The notes beneath the pieces are model-generated. The model was not told where the DNA came from and made no database searches. It was given only the letters and a program-made list of their open reading frames with translations. Both the position numbers and the translations under genes were made by a program. Shown here piece after piece: positions 33,691-42,457 of a stretch of DNA of 64,000 nt. The stretch is from NCBI RefSeq assembly GCF_900476375.1, contig NZ_UPPP01000055.1, positions 1 through 64,000 on the forward strand. Reading direction: 5' to 3'. Numbering within the stretch: position 1 is the stretch's first letter; each line of letters opens with the position of its first letter. This DNA is from Allolucifera butyrica (GTDB taxonomy: Bacteria > Bacillota > Negativicutes > Sporomusales > UPPP01).

Positions 33691-34224
33691 ATGGCTGGAA
33701 AGGGGTACCAGAAAGGACCGGCCGCTTATTATCGCTGCCGGTCCCCTGTAATTTCCAACCTCAACCGGGAGTTTGACGAGAATTTGACCCTGGGGCAAAA
33801 AGTTGCCGATGCGGTAGCCCGGGTTGTGGGAAGCTGGACATTTATCATTATTCAAAGCATACTAATTCTAATTTGGATGAGTATGAACCTTTATTTGGCC
33901 TATGCGGTCACGTTTCAATCCGACTTTTGGCGGGCCTGGGACCCATACCCGTTCATTTTGCTTAATCTGGTGCTTAGTTTTCAGGCGGCGTATACCGGAC
34001 CGGTTGTGATGATGAGCCAAAACCGGCAGGCTGAGAAGGACCGTTTGATGGCCGAACACGATTATACAATTAACCGCAAGGCCCAGGAAGAGATTGAGGT
34101 GATAATGCAGCACCTGGTTTATCATGACGGGCGGCTGCAGGAAATTATGTCCCGGTTGGACCGTTTAAGCGCAGACAATCATTCCGGCATAGGTGTTAAG
34201 CCAACGGCCGGTTCAGAAACCTAG
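33691..34224 (+). CDS. DUF1003 membrane protein
   Basis: 177 aa. Two transmembrane helices (WTFIIIQSILILIWMSMNLY and PFILLNLVLSFQAAYTGPVV) lie in the middle, flanked by the family signature ARVVGSWTF...WDPYPFILLNL and SQNRQAEKDRLMAEHDYTINRKAQEEIE. The C-terminal part is a charged helix, probably coiled coil. Function unknown. The ATG at 33691 follows GGGAGG. It overlaps the tail of the convergent CCG-domain gene by 12 nt, so no terminator separates them. Confidence 0.85.
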   Translation: MAGKGYQKGPAAYYRCRSPVISNLNREFDENLTLGQKVADAVARVVGSWTFIIIQSILILIWMSMNLYLAYAVTFQSDFWRAWDPYPFILLNLVLSFQAAYTGPVVMMSQNRQAEKDRLMAEHDYTINRKAQEEIEVIMQHLVYHDGRLQEIMSRLDRLSADNHSGIGVKPTAGSET

Positions 34225-35070
34225 TTTTGCAGTATTCGCCACATGACGATTGAGTCCCAGTTCCCGGGGGCTTAGACCAAGGGCCAGGCCAATGAGCTGC
34301 GACAGGTGCAGGACGGGCATTTCGGTTGCGGTGCCGACGGCTTGGCGGCCTTCCGGCTGATACATGTCAAGCTGCATCTGGCACAGCGGGCAGGGGGTGA
34401 CGATTGCGTCGGCTCCGGCAGCGGCGGCGCTGGTAATGGTTTGTCCTGTCATATGGTGCACGTCGGTTTCAGCGGTAAAAACGGCATGAAAACCACAGCA
34501 TTTCAGTTTGGCATCAAATTCAACCGGTTGAGCGCCTAAGGCAAGGATCAGGTCTTCCAGGGAATGAGGATTTACAGGATCTTCAAAGTTCATAACGGCA
34601 GGCGGCCGTAAAATATGACAGCCGTAGTAAGGTGCAATTCTTAAGCCCGTCAGGGGACGGCAGACTTTTTGCCGCAGGGCATCCAGGCCGTAATCACGGA
34701 TGAGCGCCCACAACAAATGGGTAACTTCACTGCTGCCTTCATACTGGATATTGCCGGCTGCCAAAAAGTGGTTGGCCTTTTCTTTCATTCCCTGGTCCAA
34801 TTTGGTTTTGGCCTGGCGCAGCATGAGGGTACAGGTGTTGCATACCGTTACCAGCGGTAATTTTAAGGCTTCCGCCAAGGCAATGTTGCGGGCATTGATG
34901 GTAACGGCCGCTATTTCGTCCACATCTTGTACATGGGAGGCGCCGCAGCAGGTCCAGCCTTCCAGTTCAATCAGTTCAATTCCCAAAGCCCGGGCGATGT
35001 GTAATGTCGCCTGACGGGCTTCGCCGGCGGCTCCCTCCAGTACACAGCCGGGAAACAGTGCATATCTCAT
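34213..35070 (-). CDS. CCG-domain subunit of type-E succinate dehydrogenase/fumarate reductase
   Basis: 285 aa. Two cysteine-rich CCG repeats are visible: CNTCTLML preceded by WTCCGAS, and CPLCQMQL preceded by LKCCGFH. This is the domain of HdrB and of the SdhE/MfrE subunit, which binds unusual iron-sulfur clusters and passes electrons to or from a quinone or thiol at the membrane. The ATG overlaps the stop of the iron-sulfur subunit as ATGA, with AAAGGAGGAG upstream. It is the third gene of the set, replacing the usual heme-bearing membrane anchor. Confidence 0.87.
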   Translation of the reverse strand: MRYALFPGCVLEGAAGEARQATLHIARALGIELIELEGWTCCGASHVQDVDEIAAVTINARNIALAEALKLPLVTVCNTCTLMLRQAKTKLDQGMKEKANHFLAAGNIQYEGSSEVTHLLWALIRDYGLDALRQKVCRPLTGLRIAPYYGCHILRPPAVMNFEDPVNPHSLEDLILALGAQPVEFDAKLKCCGFHAVFTAETDVHHMTGQTITSAAAAGADAIVTPCPLCQMQLDMYQPEGRQAVGTATEMPVLHLSQLIGLALGLSPRELGLNRHVANTAKLGF

Positions 35071-36023
35071 TGCTTTTGCTCCTCCTTTACGGCCCGGAGG
35101 ATAGCCCGGACTTCTTCAATCCCCTTTATCTTCGCGGGAAAGGCGTGGAGCGGATTGAGTTTGCCCCGGCGCAGCAGACGCAGAGCAAACGGCAGCCGGG
35201 TTATTGATTTAAGCAATCCCTCCGTTTTAAGGGCCAGTTTCGGTTCATTCAGCCGCCCGGAAGCCGCGATGTCGTCCAGAAAGGCCAGGGCGTGACGGGC
35301 GCCGGGGTTGTTGATCATGCCCCGACGGATGGATTCCTGGCGCAGTTTGGCGATATCCTGGCCGGGGGCCACTTTTTTGGGGCATTTGGTAACGCATTCC
35401 ACGCAGTGCATGCATTTCCACAAGCCGTGTTTATAAGCCGGCCGCAAATGTTCCAGAGGAGCTTTGTCGCGAGAGTCGGCAACAAACTTTTGAGCTCTCG
35501 AATAAATAAACGGTTCGTAAAAGTCGGTTTGGCCGGCAGTGAGTTTGGAACATTCGGAAACGCAGGCGCCGCATAAAATACAGCCTGCCTGAGTATTAAT
35601 TTCCTTAAAAGCGGCGTCGCTTTGCCGGCAGCCTTCTGTAGCACTGAATTCATCCCGGGGTATAAGCCAGGGTTTCACTTCTGTCAGCCGTTCGGTTTTC
35701 GGCTGCCAATCGATAACCAGGTCCCGGATGACTTTAAAATTTTGTAACGGTTCCAGGTAAAGGGTATCGGTCTGAAAGCGGTCGAGCATAGTATCCAAGG
35801 GGGTTTCACAGGCCAGTACGGCCTGACCGTTGACGCGGACGGCGCAGGCGCCGCATACGGCTGAACGGCAGGAAGCAGTAAAAGTAAGGGTTGGGTCAAG
35901 TTTCTCCTTAATTTCCAGCAAGCCCCATAGGATGGTTTTGCCGGGCCGATGGTCAAAAGTATATTCCTGCAAAAAACGTTTTGAACCATCAAATCGCTGA
36001 ATTCTATATGTTATCCGGTTCAT
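35067..36023 (-). CDS. sdhB: Succinate dehydrogenase/fumarate reductase iron-sulfur subunit
   Basis: 318 aa. The 2Fe-2S site is CRSAVCGACAVRV...LAC (about residues 52-75), and two further cluster sites are CILCGACVSECS and CMHCVECVTKCPKKV. The frame is open far upstream into the flavoprotein gene, but the ATG at 36023 overlaps the stop of that gene (TAATG) and has AAGGA upstream, so it is the real start. The C-terminal extension beyond the last cluster is longer than in classical SdhB and fits contact with the CCG subunit. Confidence 0.88.
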   Translation of the reverse strand: MNRITYRIQRFDGSKRFLQEYTFDHRPGKTILWGLLEIKEKLDPTLTFTASCRSAVCGACAVRVNGQAVLACETPLDTMLDRFQTDTLYLEPLQNFKVIRDLVIDWQPKTERLTEVKPWLIPRDEFSATEGCRQSDAAFKEINTQAGCILCGACVSECSKLTAGQTDFYEPFIYSRAQKFVADSRDKAPLEHLRPAYKHGLWKCMHCVECVTKCPKKVAPGQDIAKLRQESIRRGMINNPGARHALAFLDDIAASGRLNEPKLALKTEGLLKSITRLPFALRLLRRGKLNPLHAFPAKIKGIEEVRAILRAVKEEQKQ

Positions 36024-37732
36024 TAGTAATTCCTTTCTGCCGGTGGATATTTGGTAATGCTGACCGGTCGGTATGCGATTTGATAACGGGAGTCTTTCAG
36101 CGATACAAGGGTATGAGACAAAAAGTTTTCGTCGTCCCGCTGTGGATAATCCTCCCGTAAATGGCAGCCGCGGCTTTCCCGGCGGTGTAAAGCGCCTAAT
36201 ACGACGGCTCTGGCTACGGTAAGCAGGCTGCCCAATTCGATATAATTGACAAAATTGGTATTGTAGACCCGATTTGTATCCGGCACGGCTGCGTGCTGGT
36301 ATTCTTCCCAAAGCTGGTCAAGCCGCCGGGTTGCCGTTTCCATGTCCGTCTGCCGGCGGAAAACACCGACATTGTCCCACATGGTTTCCGCCAGTCTGTC
36401 CCGGATAGAGGCAACGGGCGAACCGGCGGTGCGGCCGGTGACGGAACGGAAGGTTTCTTCCCATTGGGCGGCGACGGCAGCAAGGTGGGAATTTCCGGTA
36501 AAGGTTTTTTCCCGGGAATGGCAGGCAGCGCTGCAGCCGGCTTGTTTGCCGAAAGCGATTACGTCGGCCAGGGAATTGCCGCCAAGACGATTCGCGCCGT
36601 GAATGGAAACGCAGGAGCATTCGCCGGCGGCAAATACACCGTCAATGGCGGTGGCGCAAGTGCGGTAGTCGACTACGTCAATGCCGCCCATAGAATAATG
36701 GCAGGTTGGCCGGATGGGAATGGGGGCTTTAACCGGGTCAACTTGCTCAAAAGTAATGGCCAGGTCCCGGATTTGCGGCAGCCTTTCCAGAATTTTTTCT
36801 TTACCCAGATGGCGCAGGTCCAGATGAACATAGGCCTGCATTCCTTCGCCAAAGCCGCGGCCTTCTCTGATTTCCGTTTCAATGGCCTGGGAAACCAGAT
36901 CACGGGTGGCCAGTTCCATTTTTTCCGGTGTATAGCGCTGCATAAAGCGTTCACCCGGTTTGTTGAGGAGATAGCCGCCTTCACCGCGGGAAGCTTCCGA
37001 CATCAGGATACCCGTTCCGGCCAGTCCGGTGGGATGAAATTGAATAAATTCGGGATCTTTCAGCGCAATACCGGCCCGAAGGCAGGCCGCCATGCCGTCG
37101 CCGGTGGAAGCAAAAGGATTGGTGGTACGCAGCCAGTACATGCGGCCGGCGCCACCGGTTGCCATAATGACTGTTTTGGCGGCAATGGATATAATTTGGC
37201 CGGTTTTTAGGTCAAGGGCAATTACACCGTGCAACTGACCGTCATTTACGACCAGATCCAGCAGGTACCATTCGCTAAAGATTTTTACGCCGTGCTTTAA
37301 GCATTGCTCATATAACGTGTGCAAAATAACATGGCCGGTTTTATCGGCCGAATAACAAGTCCGGGGCGAGGATGCGCCGCCGAAGTTGCGTTGCGCGATG
37401 AATCCTTCCCCGTTCCGGGAGAAAGGAACGCCCAAATAATCCAGTTCCCGTATGCAATCCGGCATCCGGCCGACAAAAAACTCAATGGCATCCTGGTCTC
37501 CCAGGTAGTCACTGCCTTTGACGGTATCAAAGAAATGCATGTCCAGGGAATCGGCCGGGTCGGTATTCTTTAGAACCCCGTTAATTCCTCCCTGGGCGCA
37601 GCCGGTAGCTGAACGGGTGGGAAACATTTTACTCATCAGTGCTACGCTGACGCCTGCTTGTTGTCCTGCTTCCAGAGCGGCCCGCATTCCGGCTCCGCCG
37701 CTGCCGACGACTAATACATCAAATTCAAGCAT
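36023..37732 (-). CDS. sdhA: Succinate dehydrogenase/fumarate reductase flavoprotein subunit
   Basis: 569 aa. FAD binding GSGGAGMRAALEAG at the N terminus, MFPTRSATGCAQGGIN (the loop with the covalent-flavin region), ASRGEGGYLLNKPGERFM, and HGANRLGGNSLADVIAFG are the family hallmarks. It interconverts fumarate and succinate. No signal peptide or twin-arginine motif is present, so the active site faces the cytoplasm. The ATG at 37732 has AGGTG 6 nt upstream; the ATG at 37744 overlaps that site. First gene of the three-gene operon. Confidence 0.9.
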   Translation of the reverse strand: MLEFDVLVVGSGGAGMRAALEAGQQAGVSVALMSKMFPTRSATGCAQGGINGVLKNTDPADSLDMHFFDTVKGSDYLGDQDAIEFFVGRMPDCIRELDYLGVPFSRNGEGFIAQRNFGGASSPRTCYSADKTGHVILHTLYEQCLKHGVKIFSEWYLLDLVVNDGQLHGVIALDLKTGQIISIAAKTVIMATGGAGRMYWLRTTNPFASTGDGMAACLRAGIALKDPEFIQFHPTGLAGTGILMSEASRGEGGYLLNKPGERFMQRYTPEKMELATRDLVSQAIETEIREGRGFGEGMQAYVHLDLRHLGKEKILERLPQIRDLAITFEQVDPVKAPIPIRPTCHYSMGGIDVVDYRTCATAIDGVFAAGECSCVSIHGANRLGGNSLADVIAFGKQAGCSAACHSREKTFTGNSHLAAVAAQWEETFRSVTGRTAGSPVASIRDRLAETMWDNVGVFRRQTDMETATRRLDQLWEEYQHAAVPDTNRVYNTNFVNYIELGSLLTVARAVVLGALHRRESRGCHLREDYPQRDDENFLSHTLVSLKDSRYQIAYRPVSITKYPPAERNY

Positions 37733-37802
37733 AATGCACCTCATTTGTGAAGAATTCTACATAGTACTATGTACTATCATATAACAGAGTCTGCCTTTAA
37801 TC

Positions 37803-37849
37803 AATAATAAAACGCCCCTGGCCGGGTTGCGGCCGGAGGCGTTATTATT
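37803..37849. terminator. Hairpin between sdh operon promoter and chemoreceptor gene
   Basis: AATAATAAAACGCC...GGCCG pairs with CGGCC...GGCGTTATTATT around a GGTTGC loop; AT-rich arms suit termination on the minus strand after the chemoreceptor gene. Confidence 0.75.
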
Positions 37850-37856
37850 ATGTTAG

Positions 37857-39083
37857 CTAGCCACGGGAATCAGCACTAAACTGGTTGATGGCGCTTTCCA
37901 GATCCAGGGTCATTTGGGCCAGTTTCTGACTGGCCGATTGGATCTGTTCCATGGGAGCCGACTGTTTTTCGATGGCGGCATAAACAGCTTGCGTCTGAGT
38001 TACCGTTTCCTGACTGATGCGTGAAATTTCCTGGATGGAGGCCAAAACATGCTGACTGCCGTCGGCAGCCTGATCCGCGGCGCCCGCCGCTTCCAGCGCC
38101 TGGGCCGACAATTGCTCGACCAGCCCGGCAATTTCCTGAAAGGCTTTCCCGGCGGCATTGACTACCGCAGCACAGGCAGTTACGTCTTTTTCTCCGGCAT
38201 TTAAAGCCACATGGGCGGCGTCGATATTCTGCTGATTCTCCTGAATAAGCAAAGTAACCCGGCGGGTGGCATCCTGAGATTGCTCGGCCAGTTTTCTCAC
38301 TTCATCGGCTACTACGGCGAAGCCCCGCCCCTGTTGGCCGGCCCGCGCCGCTTCGATCGCGGCATTTAGCGCCAGCAGATTGGTCTGATTGGCAATGGTG
38401 CTGATTGTATTAACAATCTGATTGATCTGATGGGAGCTTTCCATCAGTTTGCCGACAGCCTGAAAGACGTCCTGTGTACTTTGGCCGACGCGGCTCATTT
38501 GGTCGACGGACCGGTCGATTTCGCCCTGCCCGCTTTTGGTGGCGGCCGCCATTTGGGAGGCAAGATCGGTAACGGCGTGCACTTTGGCCGTTACCTGCTG
38601 CATGTTGGCGGCAATTTGTCCGGCCGCTGCCGAAGTTTCCTGCGTTTCAGCCGATTGCCGTTCGGCGCCGTAAGCAACTTCGGTGACGGAAAAAGCGACT
38701 TCGTTGGCGGCTTCCGTCGTTTGGGTGGCACTGGCCGCCACCGACTGGGAAGAAGCCGCGACCTGTCCGGCCGAATCGGCAACCTGGGAGACAAACTGGC
38801 GGATTAAGAGGCGCGGATCCTGATTCTCTTTGCCCGCCCCATTTTCGCGCGCTCCGGCGGCAGAGCCGGTGAACGCCGCAAGCCGGGTATACAAGGAAAA
38901 ACTAAATCCGGCCGCAACAGCCATAGCCGCCAGGGTTGCGGCTGCCAGCCAGCCGGTAGCCGGCGTTTGTCCGGACAATGAAAAATAATAGCCGGCTAAA
39001 CCGGTCACCCCGATTAAGGCGATAAAGATTACCGATACAAACCGGGTGAAGCGCAGTAATTTTTCCGCAGCGGTATAGCGCAT
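37857..39083 (-). CDS. Methyl-accepting chemotaxis protein without a periplasmic sensor
   Basis: 408 aa. Two adjacent transmembrane helices (about residues 14-37 and 47-68) with only a short loop between them, then directly a long MCP signalling coiled coil. The tip reads [36 protein letters not shown]. With no extracellular sensor or HAMP domain seen, it must sense something in the membrane or cytoplasm. It follows the EIIA gene by 23 nt in the amino-sugar operon, so it may read phosphotransferase status. The ATG at 39083 has GGAGG 8 nt upstream; a GTG at 39092 is in frame. Confidence 0.87.
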   Translation of the reverse strand: MRYTAAEKLLRFTRFVSVIFIALIGVTGLAGYYFSLSGQTPATGWLAAATLAAMAVAAGFSFSLYTRLAAFTGSAAGARENGAGKENQDPRLLIRQFVSQVADSAGQVAASSQSVAASATQTTEAANEVAFSVTEVAYGAERQSAETQETSAAAGQIAANMQQVTAKVHAVTDLASQMAAATKSGQGEIDRSVDQMSRVGQSTQDVFQAVGKLMESSHQINQIVNTISTIANQTNLLALNAAIEAARAGQQGRGFAVVADEVRKLAEQSQDATRRVTLLIQENQQNIDAAHVALNAGEKDVTACAAVVNAAGKAFQEIAGLVEQLSAQALEAAGAADQAADGSQHVLASIQEISRISQETVTQTQAVYAAIEKQSAPMEQIQSASQKLAQMTLDLESAINQFSADSRG

Positions 39084-39106
39084 TTGTGCCACCTCCGAAA
39101 TATCAA

Positions 39107-39586
39107 TTATTTAGCGGAAATTTCCATGATTACTTGATCTTGCCGGTCGGTAAATTTTTTGATACTTTTCACTTTTTCGTCCATGTTGGTAATTACTACG
39201 GGAGTAATGAGAGATTTTCCCTGCTGCTCAATATAGGCGCGGTCAAAGCTGATCAGGGCATCGCCCTGTTTGACCATATCGCCGGTCTTGACGTGGCCGG
39301 TAAATCCTTCCCCTTGCAAGTGCACCGTATCCAGACCGATATGAATCAGGATTTCCACGCCGTTGGCGGCGCGGAGAGCCACTGCGTGCAGCGTTTTGGC
39401 CACGAGGACCACTTCACCGGCGCAGGGGGCGGTAATGACATTTCCCTCCGGATTCACGGCGACGCCATCGCCCATATACAATTGGTTAAAGACCGGATCA
39501 GGTACGTCTTTAATATCCATTAAGGAGCCGTCAACCGGTTTGACTAGCTGGAGAGTGGGGGCTTGTTTGCTGAAAAAGTTGAACAT
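39107..39586 (-). CDS. PTS EIIA component, glucose/N-acetylglucosamine type
   Basis: 159 aa. The catalytic pair is His67 (KTLHAVALR) and His82 ([12 protein letters not shown]), spaced as in EIIA-Glc, and [10 protein letters not shown] closes the domain. It takes phosphate from HPr and passes it to the EIIB part of the NagE-like permease, which lacks its own EIIA. It lies downstream of the nag genes and just before a chemoreceptor gene. Confidence 0.9.
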   Translation of the reverse strand: MFNFFSKQAPTLQLVKPVDGSLMDIKDVPDPVFNQLYMGDGVAVNPEGNVITAPCAGEVVLVAKTLHAVALRAANGVEILIHIGLDTVHLQGEGFTGHVKTGDMVKQGDALISFDRAYIEQQGKSLITPVVITNMDEKVKSIKKFTDRQDQVIMEISAK

Positions 39587-39655
39587 AGTATGTATCCCAC
39601 CTTAATTTCAATGATTCGGACTAAAATGATGGAGTAAACCGGAGGTCCTGCCGGA

Positions 39656-40570
39656 TTAACGGCGCATGGCCATACGCCGGAAGGTATGGCGGCGGCCCCG
39701 GATAACAAGAGAATAATGCATGATATTTTCCGGTACGGCAATGCCGACATAGCCGGCGTCCCCGAGGTGATGAATATCCGCTCCCGCCATTTTGGCATTT
39801 AATGCAATCGTGCGGATTGTCTGCGGATCGGCTCCTTCCTGGGAAGTTCCGATGGTGGTCATAAATAGGGCGCCTTCCCGATGGACCACATCGCCTAGCT
39901 TTTTGGCAAAGTCGGGGGTGATTCCCGGCACCGTGCCCGGAGCGGGCATTAAAATGATATCGGCGCCGGCCTGGATGAAACCGGTAATACTTTCCTCTGT
40001 AATAATATTTTCTCCCATTTCACCGTTAATTCCTGCTCCATGCATCTTGCCGGCCGCCAGAATTATTTTATCACCCAGTTCCCGGCGGATTCGACGGATG
40101 GCTTTTTCAATTTGAGTATTGGAAACTCCTGTTTGGGGATTTCCTGTCAGCACAATCAGACGGGCGCCCTGTTCATAAGCCAGGCGGGCATTCTGGGGCG
40201 TGGCAATGCGCCCCGGTTCCAGCGTGACCCGGGAACCCAAGACAGGAATGTCGGGATCTACCGGCTCCAGATTTACGCCAATGGCCCTCCCGGTTAGATA
40301 TTTCAAAGCTCGAATCACACTTTCGCCCTCCCGGGGAGTTACGCCGAAAATAGCCGGGTTGGCTGCATCATATAAGTTGAGCAGGATAATGTCGGCACCT
40401 AAGGCGGCCACCAGTTCTGCATTGGTTACATCATAAAGCAGGGGCATTACCGGGCAGACGACTTCGGCGAGAATGGTGCGGCCTTCCGCGGCGCGGATAC
40501 TCTTCAGTAGCTCGGCGGCAGTGAGTTCAACCAGTGCTTCAGGCCGTACATCCAATAGACGTTCGGTCAT
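39656..40570 (-). CDS. TIM-barrel protein of the amino-sugar cluster (DUF7916-like)
   Basis: 304 aa. Repeating beta-alpha units such as ADIILLNLYDAANPAIFG, RAIGVNLEPVDPD, ARLIVLTGNPQTGVSNTQI, KIILAAGKMHG and AGADIILMPAPGTVPGI indicate a TIM barrel. I believe it belongs to the family now called DUF7916, often mis-named haloacid dehalogenase-like, but it has no HAD motif. It overlaps nagB by 32 nt and precedes EIIA, so a role in amino-sugar phosphate metabolism is likely; the reaction is unknown. Confidence 0.65.
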   Translation of the reverse strand: MTERLLDVRPEALVELTAAELLKSIRAAEGRTILAEVVCPVMPLLYDVTNAELVAALGADIILLNLYDAANPAIFGVTPREGESVIRALKYLTGRAIGVNLEPVDPDIPVLGSRVTLEPGRIATPQNARLAYEQGARLIVLTGNPQTGVSNTQIEKAIRRIRRELGDKIILAAGKMHGAGINGEMGENIITEESITGFIQAGADIILMPAPGTVPGITPDFAKKLGDVVHREGALFMTTIGTSQEGADPQTIRTIALNAKMAGADIHHLGDAGYVGIAVPENIMHYSLVIRGRRHTFRRMAMRR

Positions 40571-41306
40571 TTAAATTCCTCCTTAAAAGCCTGGCGGCTT
40601 CTTCTTCCACGATAACGGTCACATCTTGATGCAACTGCAGGATGGAGGCGGGTGTTTCCGGGGTAATGCCGCCGTAAAGGGTGCGGAAAAGAGCCTCTGC
40701 TTTGGCGGCCCCGTTAGCCAATAAAAGAATTTTTCGGGCATGCATAATTGTTTTGATACCCATGCTGAGCGCATGGATGGGAACTTCCTCAACAGTGGCG
40801 AAGAAACGGGCATTGGCTTTTATTGTATCGTCATCCAGCTTGACCATATGGGTTGTTGCTTCAAATTTAATATCCGGTTCATTGAACCCAATGTGTCCAT
40901 TTTGGCCGATGCCAAGGATTTGCAGATCAATTCCCCCCGACTGGGCAATCAAGTCGTCATATTTTTGGCATTCTTCTTCTACATTTTCCGGCAGGCCGGA
41001 CGGAATGTGAATGTTTGACTGGCGAATATTGATATGATTAAAGAAGTTGTGATACATATAGTAATAGTAACTATTTTCATCTTCCTGGCCGAGACCGATG
41101 TATTCATCCAGGTTAAAGGTCACTGTTTCCGAGAAGTCCAGGCCGTTTTCCCGGTTCATCCGGATGAGCTCCCGGTACATGGCCAGAGGTGTACTGCCCG
41201 TTGCCAGACCGAGGACGCTGTTTGGTTTCAAATAAAGCTGGCCGGCGACAATTTTTGCTGCGTGAAGACTCATTTCCTCATAGTCTTTGGTAAAAACGAT
41301 TCTCAT
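40539..41306 (-). CDS. nagB: Glucosamine-6-phosphate deaminase
   Basis: 255 aa. VLGLATGSTPLAMYRELI (phosphate loop), FNLDEYIGLG (catalytic Asp) and ILGIGQNGHIGFNEP (catalytic His) are intact. It converts glucosamine 6-phosphate to fructose 6-phosphate plus ammonia. It overlaps nagA by 4 nt; GGAGGG precedes the ATG. Confidence 0.95.
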   Translation of the reverse strand: MRIVFTKDYEEMSLHAAKIVAGQLYLKPNSVLGLATGSTPLAMYRELIRMNRENGLDFSETVTFNLDEYIGLGQEDENSYYYYMYHNFFNHINIRQSNIHIPSGLPENVEEECQKYDDLIAQSGGIDLQILGIGQNGHIGFNEPDIKFEATTHMVKLDDDTIKANARFFATVEEVPIHALSMGIKTIMHARKILLLANGAAKAEALFRTLYGGITPETPASILQLHQDVTVIVEEEAARLLRRNLNDRTSIGCTA

Positions 41307-42457
41307 TGTTCATCCCTCCTCCAAATCAGGCTGCCCTTCACAAAGGTTTTCGAAATTGCGATTTGATCGTCGAAAAGGACCATGTCTGCATCTTTACCCG
41401 CATCCAGGCTGCCTTTGCGGTCGTACACGCCGATGCGTGCAGCCGGGTTTACCGTTACTGCTTTCAGGACGTCCGTCAGGGGCAGGCCGGTATTTTGTCT
41501 GAAGTTGTATACGGCTTCATTTAATTTGAGAACACTGCCGGCAATGACTCCGCCGGGCAGTCTGGCTTCATTATTTTTGACAAAAACCGTTTGACCTCCC
41601 AGATCGTATTCGCCGTCTTCCAGCAGACAGGCCCGCATCGCGTCGGTAACCAGAATGATTTTATTAATTCCCTTGGTCTTTAAAAGAATCCGCTGAGCCG
41701 CCGGATGAACGTGCAGATTGTCGACAATCAGTTCACAGGTGACGTCGCTGTCCATGGCAGCGCCAACCACGCCCGGTTTGCGGTGATTCAGCGGGGTTAG
41801 GGCGTTAAATGTATGGGTAATATGCGACGCACCGGCGGCGATCGCCGCCATGGCTTCTTCGTATTCAGCGGCGCTGTGGCCGATGGAGGCAATAATATTG
41901 TGCCGCCGGCACTCTTCTATGAAGGGGATGCTGCCGTCCAGTTCCGGTGCCAGGGTCACAATGCGGATTATGTCGGTATACTGTTTGATTTTGTTAAAAT
42001 CAGGGGACAGGATATATGTCGCACTTTGCGCGCCTTTATAGGTCTGGCTGATGAAGGGGCCTTCCAAATGGGCGCCCAGAATTTCGGCACCTTTTTTTTC
42101 CTGCTCCGGATTCATCCGGGTGCGTATATGGTCCAGGGCTGTTTCAATCCGGGAAAGGTCCATGGTCATGGTTGTGGGCAGGAAAGAAGTGACGCCGGTT
42201 CTGGCGATGCTCTCGCTCACCCGGTCAAGGGCCTGGTTATTTTTGTCCATAGTATCGCTGCCGGCGCTGCCGTGAATGTGAATATCCACAAAACCTGGGG
42301 ACAGATATTGACCGGCTGCATCATACGATTCGCCGACAGAATAAGCGGCCAGTGAGGCGTCGGGAACCACGGCAAGAATCTTTTCCGTAAACAGGACGGC
42401 GTGATGTGGCAAAATCGCGTTTCCCTGTATAACGTTGGCGTTATAAATCGCTTTCAT
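41303..42457 (-). CDS. nagA: N-acetylglucosamine-6-phosphate deacetylase
   Basis: 384 aa. Amidohydrolase fold with DIHIHGSAGSDTMD, AHLEGPFIS (metal Glu), SIGHSAAEY and THTFNALTPL, then ILVTDAMRA with the catalytic Asp. It removes acetate from GlcNAc 6-phosphate. The ATG at 42457 has AGGGTGATC upstream; a GTG at 42466 is in frame. Overlaps murQ by 17 nt. Confidence 0.93.
   Translation of the reverse strand: MKAIYNANVIQGNAILPHHAVLFTEKILAVVPDASLAAYSVGESYDAAGQYLSPGFVDIHIHGSAGSDTMDKNNQALDRVSESIARTGVTSFLPTTMTMDLSRIETALDHIRTRMNPEQEKKGAEILGAHLEGPFISQTYKGAQSATYILSPDFNKIKQYTDIIRIVTLAPELDGSIPFIEECRRHNIIASIGHSAAEYEEAMAAIAAGASHITHTFNALTPLNHRKPGVVGAAMDSDVTCELIVDNLHVHPAAQRILLKTKGINKIILVTDAMRACLLEDGEYDLGGQTVFVKNNEARLPGGVIAGSVLKLNEAVYNFRQNTGLPLTDVLKAVTVNPAARIGVYDRKGSLDAGKDADMVLFDDQIAISKTFVKGSLIWRRDEQ

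Noticed and set aside
36024-36311. Upstream in-frame extension of the iron-sulfur subunit of the reductase
   Set aside because: It lies inside the flavoprotein gene; the TAATG overlap and the 2Fe-2S domain start fix the ATG at 36023.
36293-37210. Long plus-strand frame (305 codons) opposite the sdhA gene
   Set aside because: It is a mirror frame of the flavoprotein gene, whose motifs are clear; glycine- and phenylalanine-rich composition is typical of such shadows.
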